The notes beneath the pieces are model-generated. The model saw only the letters and a program-made list of their open reading frames with translations. It was not told the origin of the DNA and did not search any database. 33,243 nt of DNA from Comamonadaceae bacterium (GTDB lineage Bacteria > Pseudomonadota > Gammaproteobacteria > Burkholderiales > Burkholderiaceae_C). The number at the start of each line of letters is the position of its first letter. The first letter of the stretch is position 1. This document shows, piece by piece, positions 24,634-32,106 of this stretch. The DNA lies in NCBI GenBank assembly GCA_027488215.1, contig JAIYCB010000040.1:1-33243 (forward strand), in the 5' to 3' direction. A program made the translations under genes and the position numbers.

Positions 24634-24655
24634 ATTGTACACCCATTAAATGGGT
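24634..24655 (-). promoter_or_regulatory. brnTA promoter and 15-bp palindromic operator
   Basis: On the minus strand, TACAAT (plus coordinates 24634-24639) is a strong -10 box, seven bases before the brnT ATG. Directly upstream is the palindrome ACCCATT-A-AATGGGT (24641-24655), filling the -10/-35 spacer. This is where a BrnA ribbon-helix-helix dimer would bind for autorepression. The -35 box is weak. Confidence 0.6.
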
Positions 24656-24670
24656 TTGTTGAATTGGTAA

Positions 24671-24793
24671 GAGGGCCGTTTGTCCTTCAGTCAACCGCTC
24701 AGCGAGCCCATTGAAGAAGATGCACGCCAGCGCTTTATGCAGCACTTTGATTTGAAGATGCAGCGGGGTGAGTGTGTGGGCGAGTGGCTGTAA
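24671..24793 (+). pseudogene. Fragment of an aorE-like gene beyond brnTA
   Basis: A start-less frame between TAA at 24668-24670 and TAA at 24791-24793 encodes EGRLSFSQPLSEPIEEDARQ and then RFMQHFDLKMQRGECVGEWL. This resembles the C-terminus of the protein encoded at 23746 (EEEARKRFMQHFDLTMQRGGG). At DNA level 24713-24770 matches 23980-24037 with 6 mismatches in 58 bp by my count. No upstream start or 5' part is seen, so it is a remnant of a duplication or of a second, older copy. Confidence 0.65.
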
Positions 24794-25023
24794 CAGGCTG
24801 AGAGCGGACCGTCAGAGTTAGCCGGCGACTGACAGTAGCAGGCCCCTTAGCGTTCAGTCGTTCCTCAGCGGAAAAGGGCCACTCAACATTTGAACGTAGA
24901 GGCCAGAACCAGTGTGACGCTTGGCCAGGTCCTGGAGAGGGTTGCCCATCAGACCATTTGCCTGAGTGCTTGGAAAACTTTTGACGCGTTCTTGACCGAT
25001 ACCTCCACGAAAACCGGGGCGGT
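24794..25023. other. Non-coding gap between the aorE-like fragment and the TctC gene
   Basis: These 230 bp have no convincing gene on either strand. A plus-strand frame from 24890 runs antisense into the binding-protein gene and has no family resemblance. I see no clear terminator, tRNA or insertion-sequence end, although the sequence could include decayed mobile DNA. Confidence 0.4.
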
Positions 25024-25992
25024 TCAGTTTGGCTTTAAATCAAGCGTTTTCAGAACAGGATCCCATGCCTTGCGATCCGCTTGGACGCGCTCGACGAATG
25101 CTGAAGGTGACGGGTTCAATGGGGTAGCACCCAGCTTGGCGAGTTTTTCCCTGACTGTTGGCATGGCCATCACTTTGGTGAGTGCTGCGTTCAAGGTGTC
25201 GATCACTTGTTTTGGCGTGCCTTTGGGTGCGGCCAGTCCCATCCAAAGTCCTGCATCGAGCCCGGGCAATCCGAGCTCACTGAAAGTCGGAACATCGGGT
25301 ACGGCGGCTGAACGGGTTCTGCCAGTTTGGGCGAGGATTCGAATTTGTCCACTTTGCATGAAAGGCAGAGTGCCACCGAGGTTGTTGCACATCACTGGAA
25401 TATGACCTGCCATGAGGTCGTTGACTGCAGGTGCATTGCCTTTGTAGGGAATATGCTGCAGCTTGATTTGGGTCTGATGGTTCACCATTTCGCAGACCAA
25501 GTGCGATGGTGTGGCAACGCCAGCCGAGCCAAACGACATCGAACCCGGTTTGGCTTTATCAGCCGCAACGAGGCTGCTCAGAGACATGTAAGGTGTTTTT
25601 GAATTGACTGCGATCACATTGGGTATGTCAGCCACCAGACCTATACCAACAAAGTCATCAATCGGATTCCACTTCAGGTCCTTGAAGACGTAAGGCAGAA
25701 AGACGTTTGTCAGACCGGCCATCAGAATGGTGTAGCCGTCTGGTGCCGCTTTTGCCACGGTCTCGGAACCGATCAGGCTGCCCGCACCCGCTCTGTTCTC
25801 CACAACGATCTGCTGACCCAAGGTGGCGCCCAGCTCTACTGATAGAGCGCGTGCAACCAAGTCGGTGCTGCCTGCCGCGGGAAAAGGGACCACAAGCTTG
25901 ATGGGGCGGTCGGGGTAGGAGGCGAGCGAGGAACCAGCGCCAAAAGCGCAAGTGAGCAATAGAATTTTGCTGAATATGCGAGAGAGGGTCAT
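25024..25992 (-). CDS. Bug-family (TctC) tripartite tricarboxylate-type periplasmic binding protein
   Basis: This protein of about 322 residues is a Bug receptor, the extracytoplasmic component of TTT transporters that is hugely expanded in Burkholderiales. After a signal peptide ending SLASYPD it reads RPIKLVVPFPAAGSTDLVARAL, then GQQIVVENRAGAGSLIGSETVAKAAPDGYTIL, the family hallmark. The second ATG (25992) is preferred over 26007 because AGGAG lies at the right distance before it. It lies at the end of the minus-strand catabolic operon, without tctA/tctB. Ligand unknown; such proteins often bind carboxylates or amides, including pathway substrates. Confidence 0.88.
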   Translation of the reverse strand: MTLSRIFSKILLLTCAFGAGSSLASYPDRPIKLVVPFPAAGSTDLVARALSVELGATLGQQIVVENRAGAGSLIGSETVAKAAPDGYTILMAGLTNVFLPYVFKDLKWNPIDDFVGIGLVADIPNVIAVNSKTPYMSLSSLVAADKAKPGSMSFGSAGVATPSHLVCEMVNHQTQIKLQHIPYKGNAPAVNDLMAGHIPVMCNNLGGTLPFMQSGQIRILAQTGRTRSAAVPDVPTFSELGLPGLDAGLWMGLAAPKGTPKQVIDTLNAALTKVMAMPTVREKLAKLGATPLNPSPSAFVERVQADRKAWDPVLKTLDLKPN

Positions 25993-26013
25993 TTTGTCTC
26001 CTGTCATAAATGC

Positions 26014-26979
26014 TTATCGTTGCAATTGGTCTCGGATAAATTGAATTTGTTGCGTCATGGAACTTTGGCCGTGTGCATCACTCAACCGAAAGAAAACATG
26101 TGGTGCACCTGGATAGACATCGAGTTGCCCTGCATTCCCAGCCGCCAACCATCGCGCATGCATGAACAGACTGTCGTCTAGGAGGGCGTCCCGCGTACCA
26201 ATCGTAAAAAGCGCTGGACATAAATTCTGGAGGTCACCATAAAGGGGGGAAATATCCGGGTCACGCAGGTTTTGTTCTCCTGGTAAAAATGCTTCCCGAA
26301 ATTGAATCATGTCGATCGTGCGCAAAAACAGCCGTTCATCACCAAAGGCACGCGCACTGGGCGTCAATGCCATGTCGAACAGGCCGAAATTGAAGTTTGC
26401 ACCTGCAAAGGGACAATACCCAAGTCGTTCGCGCAAGCGTAGAAGGGTGACGGCACTCAGGTGTGCACCGGCGGATTCGCCGCCAATGAGCAGCTGATCG
26501 GTTCCGTAAATTTCAGAGCAGTGCGCCAACAGCCAAAGCGCGGCTGCTTCGCAGTCGTCAGGGGCAGCAGGATAAGGATGCTCGGGGGCGAGTCGGTAAT
26601 GCACACTGACCACTGCCACCTGTGCATGGTCGGCCAGTGCCAACAGCATGGTGTCTTGCATGTCGGCCCCACCTATCACCCAGCCTCCACCATGCATGTG
26701 CAGGTAAACGCCACGGGCTTGGCCTTGGGCTGGTAGAAATTCACGCATGCGCAAGGGGCCTGCAAGGCCATCAATGATTCGTGTATGGGCGCGCTCGCTG
26801 AAAACCACAGGTGGAAAAACGCCTGCTCCATCGCGCTGTTTCTGGCGAAAAGCGGGCGCTCCAATTTCCCACCACTCGGGCATCGCAGCCATCGCTTGGG
26901 CGATGTGCGCGTTTCGCTGGTGAATGTCTGGTGGGATGCTGCCAGGGTGCAGCAAGGCAGGATCCGGGTAGGTAGTCAT
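26014..26979 (-). CDS. Alpha/beta hydrolase of the hormone-sensitive-lipase family
   Basis: The 321-residue enzyme has the HSL-family oxyanion-hole motif HGGGW at 96-100 and the nucleophile elbow GESAG at 167-171 (Ser169); GTRDALLDD and APHVFFRL near the C-terminus supply the Asp and His. Such enzymes are esterases for small acyl esters. In this operon it is a good candidate to cleave the ester or lactone made by the Baeyer-Villiger monooxygenase encoded upstream at 28078-29583. The ATG at 26979 is preferred to a TTG three codons earlier. It lies between two Bug receptor genes. Confidence 0.87.
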   Translation of the reverse strand: MTTYPDPALLHPGSIPPDIHQRNAHIAQAMAAMPEWWEIGAPAFRQKQRDGAGVFPPVVFSERAHTRIIDGLAGPLRMREFLPAQGQARGVYLHMHGGGWVIGGADMQDTMLLALADHAQVAVVSVHYRLAPEHPYPAAPDDCEAAALWLLAHCSEIYGTDQLLIGGESAGAHLSAVTLLRLRERLGYCPFAGANFNFGLFDMALTPSARAFGDERLFLRTIDMIQFREAFLPGEQNLRDPDISPLYGDLQNLCPALFTIGTRDALLDDSLFMHARWLAAGNAGQLDVYPGAPHVFFRLSDAHGQSSMTQQIQFIRDQLQR

Positions 26980-27052
26980 GAAATGCAAGGGGTGAGTGAT
27001 GAGGCCACAAAGCGGGCAAGCGATAGGCCGGCCCGCTCTTGGATTGAGTCCA

Positions 27053-28024
27053 TCAGCTCAATTGCAAATTGGCCGACTTGACCGCATCGCCCAACCACTG
27101 CAGGTCACGTTCGATGATGGTTTTGAATGCAGAGCCTCCTGCAAATCGTGCATTCAGTCCCAATGGAATGTAGCGTTGAGACAATGCTGGGTTATTCACG
27201 GCAACGCTCATGGCTTTTTCAAGGGTCTCGACGACAGCAGTTGGGGTGCCAACAGGGACCGCCAGACCGCCCCAGTAATTCACCGTGGGGATATCCAGCC
27301 CCTGTTCTTTGGCTGTGGGCAAATCAGGCAAGAAACCGATGCGTTGCTCCGTCAGGGCAATCACAGGTTTGATTTTGTCTCTGAACTGGATGATCAGTGG
27401 CGCTGGCAATGCCATGGCTTGGATCTCGCCTTGGGCCAGAGCCAAGGCACCATCTGGACCGCCTTTGAATGGAATGTTGTTACCCGTGATGCCGACACGT
27501 TGCATGATGCTGACCATGCTCAAGTGTTCCATCGAGCCCGGACCTGTGGAGCCATAGTTGAGCTTGCCGGGGTTGGCCTTGCCCCATGCCACCATTTCTT
27601 GTGTCGTCTTGAACGGTGCATTGTTGGCAATGCAAAGCATGGCATCTGTTGAGCCCATCAACCCCACGGGAATGAGTTGTTTGAGCATGTCAAAGCGTTT
27701 GAGCGAAGCCTGTACGGCGCACATGGTTGCATTGAGGTGAATCAGGGTGTAGCCGTCTGCAGGAGCGCTGGTGATGGCCTGAATGCCGATTTGGTAAATC
27801 CCACCGGGTCGGTTTTCCACAACGATGCTTTGACCCAGAGGCTGTTGCATGAATTCTGTCAAGATGCGAACCGACACATCGGCTGCACCGCTTGCAGGCA
27901 GGGGCACGATGATGCGAATGGGCTTGTTGGGAAAAGCGGCTTGCGCGGCTGCAATCAGCGGCATGGGCAGCAAGCTGGCCCCCAACGCTTGCAGAGTCTG
28001 GCGGCGAGTCAGTGCATTGGTCAT
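27053..28024 (-). CDS. Bug-family (TctC) periplasmic binding protein with Tat-type signal
   Basis: The 323-residue protein has a twin-arginine signal (TRRQTLQALGASLL, residues 6-19) and the Bug hallmark AFPNKPIRIIVPLPASGAADVSVRIL, followed by GQSIVVENRPGG. A Tat signal is common in this subfamily. AGGAG precedes the ATG. It is the second Bug receptor in the operon and differs clearly from the first, so the two may bind different ligands. No membrane partner is encoded in the window. Confidence 0.9.
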   Translation of the reverse strand: MTNALTRRQTLQALGASLLPMPLIAAAQAAFPNKPIRIIVPLPASGAADVSVRILTEFMQQPLGQSIVVENRPGGIYQIGIQAITSAPADGYTLIHLNATMCAVQASLKRFDMLKQLIPVGLMGSTDAMLCIANNAPFKTTQEMVAWGKANPGKLNYGSTGPGSMEHLSMVSIMQRVGITGNNIPFKGGPDGALALAQGEIQAMALPAPLIIQFRDKIKPVIALTEQRIGFLPDLPTAKEQGLDIPTVNYWGGLAVPVGTPTAVVETLEKAMSVAVNNPALSQRYIPLGLNARFAGGSAFKTIIERDLQWLGDAVKSANLQLS

Positions 28025-28077
28025 GAAGTGTCTCCTGGTTGTGGTGGTAAAAATTTTGTAGGTGCGTTGAGAAAAAC

Positions 28078-29583
28078 TCAGTTAAAAATCAAAGAGCCGT
28101 CATCAAGTGCGGCGGCAGGTAGATCGTTCTTGTCGATTGAGTAGTCTTGCAGGTGCAACCAGGGAGCACGATCACCCTGGCGTGGCAACTGGTGCAAGCT
28201 TCGGGCCAGGTAACCGGGATTGAAGTTGTCGGGCCGCACCCAAGGGCTCAAGGTCATGTCTTGGTCTTCAGCTCGAAGCTCTGGCACCACACTGCGCAAT
28301 TTGTGTTGGTCCATGTGTTTCAAAAGTTTGCAGAAAAAATCGCCCAACAAGTCAGCGCGCAGCGTCCAACTGGCACGGAAATAGCCGAACACCCACAGCA
28401 AATTGGGCAAGCCGGTGAACATGGCACCGCGCCAAGTGACGCTGCCCGCAAAATCCAGAGGCTTGCCATCGACTTGGAAATCAATGTCACCCAATACGTT
28501 CAGGTTAAAACCTGTGGCAGTCACAATCACATCGGCGGGCACTGTCTCACCGTTGCTCAGGCGAATGCCTTCTGGCACGAAGCGCTCAATCGAACCTGTT
28601 TGAACACTGGCCTGTCCATGGCGTATCGCTTTGAAAAGGTCGCCATCGGGCACAAAGGCCAAACGCTGTTGCCATGGACGATAGGCCGGCTTGAAATGAA
28701 GATCGATCAAGTGTGCGTGTTCGGGTCCGAGTGCCTCTCTGACTGCGGTGAGCAGTTCAGCTGCCACAGCATCGGGTTCTTGCACACAGCGCCGCTGTAT
28801 GTGGGCTTGGTCAAAAAGTACTTTGCGGCGCACGATTTCATGGGTCCATTCGTGCGGTATGTCCAGTGCGCGCAGCGTATCGGCCAGTTCATTGGCGTTA
28901 CGCCCAGTTGCAAACCAGGTGGGTGAACGCTGAAGCATGGTCACATGCGCACAGCGGCCAGCAAGGGACGGCACCAGTGTTGCGGCGGTCGCGCCTGAAC
29001 CGATCACCACCACACGCTGGCCGGTCAGATCGATGTCTTTCGGCCATTGCTGAGGGTGGACGATGCGTCCGGCAAAGTCGGCCATGCCGGACCATTGCGG
29101 GGTATAACCTTCGGCGTGACTGTAGTAACCCTGGCACATCCATAAAAACTGGCAGCGTACATGGCGGTTGACAGGGTTGCCCTCTTGTGGCGTGTGCAGG
29201 ATCTCGACGTACCAACATGCGTCGACAGAAGACCACCGGGCCGAGGTCACTCGGTGTCGGTAATGGATCTGCGCAGTCAAGCCGTGTTCGTCGATGACTT
29301 CGTTCATGTAGTTCAAGATCTGATCGCCACTGGCGATCGGGTTGCCGCGCCAAGGCTTGAATCGGTAGCCAAAGGTGAACAAGTCACTGTCCGAACGAAC
29401 GCCGGGATAGTTGTGCGTTAGCCAAGTGCCGCCGAAACTGGCCTGAGTCTCGACCAAAGCAAAACGCTTGTCCGGACACTGCTGCTGCAGGTGGCAGGCA
29501 GCACCGACTCCAGAAATGCCGGCGCCGATGATCAGCACATCCAATTGCTCGGGCAACGGCTTCATGTCAGGTGCCCCAGTCAT
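28078..29583 (-). CDS. Flavin monooxygenase, Baeyer-Villiger type (EtaA-like)
   Basis: The 501-residue protein has the FAD site LIIGAGISG (20-25), GGTW with the stretch YPGVRSDSDLFTFGYRFKPW (59-78), the Baeyer-Villiger fingerprint F-A-G-x3-H-x3-W-P (F170 to P181), and the NADPH site IGSGATA at 194-200. The YPGxRSDSDxxTxGY string is that of EtaA-like Baeyer-Villiger monooxygenases, many of which oxidise open-chain ketones to esters; cyclohexanone-type enzymes differ there. The start ATG overlaps the P450 stop (ATGA), so it is coupled to the P450. The likely role is to turn a ketone made by the P450/dehydrogenase steps into an ester or lactone. A pure N-hydroxylating FMO is the main alternative. 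Confidence 0.85.
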   Translation of the reverse strand: MTGAPDMKPLPEQLDVLIIGAGISGVGAACHLQQQCPDKRFALVETQASFGGTWLTHNYPGVRSDSDLFTFGYRFKPWRGNPIASGDQILNYMNEVIDEHGLTAQIHYRHRVTSARWSSVDACWYVEILHTPQEGNPVNRHVRCQFLWMCQGYYSHAEGYTPQWSGMADFAGRIVHPQQWPKDIDLTGQRVVVIGSGATAATLVPSLAGRCAHVTMLQRSPTWFATGRNANELADTLRALDIPHEWTHEIVRRKVLFDQAHIQRRCVQEPDAVAAELLTAVREALGPEHAHLIDLHFKPAYRPWQQRLAFVPDGDLFKAIRHGQASVQTGSIERFVPEGIRLSNGETVPADVIVTATGFNLNVLGDIDFQVDGKPLDFAGSVTWRGAMFTGLPNLLWVFGYFRASWTLRADLLGDFFCKLLKHMDQHKLRSVVPELRAEDQDMTLSPWVRPDNFNPGYLARSLHQLPRQGDRAPWLHLQDYSIDKNDLPAAALDDGSLIFN

Positions 29584-30842
29584 TTAGGGATGTGCACCAT
29601 GAGTTCGGTGAAGCCGCGCACAAAGGGCGAACGCACTCGCACGGGGTCGGCCACGACTTCGATGACGGGAAAGCGCTTGTGGATCTCTTCCCACAGGATG
29701 CGCAGCTGCATCTCGGCCAAGCGGTTGCCTACACAGCGGTGGATGCCAAAGCCAAAAGACAAGTGCTGCCGCGCACGTGGCCGATCTATGATGAACTGGC
29801 TCGCGTTGGGGATGGCGTCCTCGTCGCGGTTGCCCGAGAGGTACCACATTACGACCTTGTCGCCTTTTTTGATTTGCTTCCCGCCCAGTTCAGTGTCTTG
29901 CAAGGCGGTTCGGCGCATGTGGGCCAGCGGTGTCTGCCAGCGAATGATTTCCGAGACCATGTTGTCCACCAAGGCCGGATTGTTTCGCAACTTGCCCCAT
30001 TCGCCCGGGTTGTCGTGCAAGGCCAGCAGGCCTCCGGTCATCGAGTTGCGTGTGGTGTCGTTGCCGCCCACGATCAGCAACACCAGATTGCCCATGAACT
30101 CCTGCGGTGTCATGTTCCGGGTTTCCGGGTTGTGGGCCATCATGGAAATCAGGTCGGATCCAGGACTGGCATTGACGCGCTCATTCCATAGGCGGGTGAA
30201 ATAAGCCGCCATCTTGTGCAGTTCAGCCAGGCGTTCTTCACGCGTTGGCGCTTTGGGATCCACATCCTTGTTGGCCGTGGCCACATCTGACCAGTGGGTC
30301 AACAGGTGACGGTCCTCAAGCGGGAAGTCGAAAAGAGTCGCCAGCATCAAAGTGGTGAGTTCGATAGACACATGTTCTACCCAGTTGAAGGTCTCGCCTC
30401 GAGGCAGACCGTCGAGAACTTTGCAGGTCCGCTCTCGGATGAGGTTCTGCATGTTGGCCAGGTTGCCCGGCGCGACGATGGGCTGTACAGCCTTGCGTTG
30501 CACGTCATGGCGCGGAGGGTCCATGGCGATGAACATCTGAAGTTGCCCTTCACCCGGTGGTGGTTCGGTGATGGCAATCCCCCCATTTGTCCAGTCTGAA
30601 GAGTAAATGCCGTGGTTGGTGTCTACCTGCATGATGTCCTGGAACCGGGTCACTGACCAATACGGCCCGTACAAAGCGCTGTGGCAGTAGTGGACAGGAT
30701 CGTCACGACGAAGGCGTTCGAAATAATGACCAACGGTGTCGTTCTCAAAATAAGCCGGTGATCCTGGGTCGATCTGTTCGATCGGCATGGCAAAGGCTTC
30801 GGCTCGGGCTGAAGCTTGAATTTCGGTTTGTGAAAGTTTCAT
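29580..30842 (-). CDS. Cytochrome P450, CYP153-like
   Basis: The 420-residue class I P450 has the heme-ligand loop FGFGIHRCVGNRLAE with Cys370, the ExxR motif at 298-301 (EIIR), and the I-helix GGNDTTRN at 259-266. This I-helix and heme-loop wording, and the length of 420, are typical of CYP153, the soluble bacterial hydroxylases of alkanes, alicyclics, fatty acids and some terpenes. Electrons would come from the [2Fe-2S] ferredoxin encoded 30 bp upstream. No ferredoxin reductase lies in the window. No strong ribosome-binding site is seen before the ATG. The family assignment is from memory of motifs. Confidence 0.9.
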   Translation of the reverse strand: MKLSQTEIQASARAEAFAMPIEQIDPGSPAYFENDTVGHYFERLRRDDPVHYCHSALYGPYWSVTRFQDIMQVDTNHGIYSSDWTNGGIAITEPPPGEGQLQMFIAMDPPRHDVQRKAVQPIVAPGNLANMQNLIRERTCKVLDGLPRGETFNWVEHVSIELTTLMLATLFDFPLEDRHLLTHWSDVATANKDVDPKAPTREERLAELHKMAAYFTRLWNERVNASPGSDLISMMAHNPETRNMTPQEFMGNLVLLIVGGNDTTRNSMTGGLLALHDNPGEWGKLRNNPALVDNMVSEIIRWQTPLAHMRRTALQDTELGGKQIKKGDKVVMWYLSGNRDEDAIPNASQFIIDRPRARQHLSFGFGIHRCVGNRLAEMQLRILWEEIHKRFPVIEVVADPVRVRSPFVRGFTELMVHIPK

Positions 30843-30872
30843 GGTATTTTTTCTTTCGGTTCTTCGACAGCT

Positions 30873-31193
30873 TCAGTGCTGGCCCTCGGGCATATGGACT
30901 TCGATGCCGTCGAGTTCGGCGGTCATGACGATCTGGCAGGCCAGTCGCGAAGATTCCCTGCGCTCGTTCGTGAATTCCAAAATATCGTTCTCATTGGCTC
31001 GCATGATGGGCAGGCGCTCCGCCCAGGGCGAAGAAACGAACACGTGACAAGTAGCGCAAGCGCACTGGCCGCCGCAATCCCCATCGATGCCAGGCACAGC
31101 GTTATCGGTGGCGGCGCGCATCAGGTTCTCGCCAATCTGGGTCTCAACGCTGCGACGAATACCATCAAAGCTGATGAAATGAACTTGGGACAT
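30873..31193 (-). CDS. [2Fe-2S] ferredoxin, adrenodoxin type
   Basis: The 106-residue protein carries the cluster ligands Cys40, Cys46, Cys49 and Cys86 (CGGQCACATC and RLACQI), the C-x5-C-x2-C...C spacing of the adrenodoxin/putidaredoxin-type redox partner. It directly precedes the P450 gene, so it very likely donates electrons to it. It ends in HMPEGQH. The matching ferredoxin reductase is missing locally and may be shared with other systems. No clear Shine-Dalgarno is seen upstream of the ATG. Confidence 0.93.
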   Translation of the reverse strand: MSQVHFISFDGIRRSVETQIGENLMRAATDNAVPGIDGDCGGQCACATCHVFVSSPWAERLPIMRANENDILEFTNERRESSRLACQIVMTAELDGIEVHMPEGQH

Positions 31194-31222
31194 GGAAAAA
31201 ATCTTTATGGATAAATCAAAAT

Positions 31223-32095
31223 TTAGGCATCGGCTGACTTGCGCATGGCTTCGATCTGCTCGCGTGACACGCCGAGTGCTTGGCTCATAGGGCTTGTTGT
31301 ATGAGGATCCCAGCTGTGGCGGGGGCCGATGGTGATACCGCCATCTACCGTGATGTGGGTGCCAGTGACAAAGCGGGAGGCATCACTGGCCAAATACAGG
31401 GCAGCCTCGGCAATGTCTTGCGGCTGACCGGCACGGCCAATCGGATTGGCGCTGCTGCTGTGGTCACTCACACGCTTGGCCAGGTCTTGCGAGGCTTGTT
31501 GGTCCATGCCAAACAGGCCGCCGAAGATGCGCGTGGCAATGAACCCTGGCACCACAGCGTTGATGCGTATATTCAAGGCGCAGAGTTCGGCAGCTGCCAC
31601 TCGGGTGTAATGCAGCACGCCCGCCTTGGCCACCGAATAGGCCAAAGGGGCATAGCCAGCCTGCAAGGCCGAAATGGAAGATGTGTTGACAATGGCCCCT
31701 GCGCCACGTTGGATCATGTGGGGCACGGCGTAACTAGCCCCTGCCGCGACAGAACGCAACAAAAGGTTTTGGGTGTTGTCCCATGCTTCGGCATTGAAAG
31801 CCTGAACGCCACCCATGGTGCCAATGCGACCTGCGTTGCTGAACAGGATGTCCAGCCCACCAAAATGCTGGGCCGCACTGTCGATGGCGGCGCGCAACTC
31901 ATCGAGCTGGGTCACATTGCAATGCGCAAAGTGCAGCTGACCTGCATACTTCGCTTGCAATTGCTGGCCCACCTCGTCCTGCACGTCCGCCGCCACCACT
32001 TGGGCGCCTTCTGAAAGAAAGAGCTCGGTTGTGGCCAAACCAATGCCCGAGCAGGCGCCAGTGATCACGGCGACTTTGTTTTCCAATCGTTTCAT
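31223..32095 (-). CDS. Short-chain dehydrogenase/reductase
   Basis: The roughly 290-residue SDR has the Rossmann motif TGACSGIG (12-19), NAG in FSNAGRIG, and the catalytic Ser-Tyr-Lys set in NTSSISALQAGYAPLAYSVAKAG (YSVAK). It probably oxidises the alcohol produced by the P450, or acts on a related ketone. The start at 32095 is preferred because GGAG lies six bases upstream; an ATG at 32107 overlaps the stop of the upstream dehydrogenase (TGATG) and is an alternative that adds four residues. Cofactor preference is not clear: the acidic ADVQDE at the end of strand 2 suggests NAD(H). Confidence 0.88.
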   Translation of the reverse strand: MKRLENKVAVITGACSGIGLATTELFLSEGAQVVAADVQDEVGQQLQAKYAGQLHFAHCNVTQLDELRAAIDSAAQHFGGLDILFSNAGRIGTMGGVQAFNAEAWDNTQNLLLRSVAAGASYAVPHMIQRGAGAIVNTSSISALQAGYAPLAYSVAKAGVLHYTRVAAAELCALNIRINAVVPGFIATRIFGGLFGMDQQASQDLAKRVSDHSSSANPIGRAGQPQDIAEAALYLASDASRFVTGTHITVDGGITIGPRHSWDPHTTSPMSQALGVSREQIEAMRKSADA

Positions 32096-32106
32096 GGCTT
32101 GCTCCA

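Noticed and set aside
24890..25405. 171-residue plus-strand frame running antisense into the TctC gene
   Set aside because: It begins with TTG, overlaps a well-supported gene on the minus strand and has no recognisable domain.
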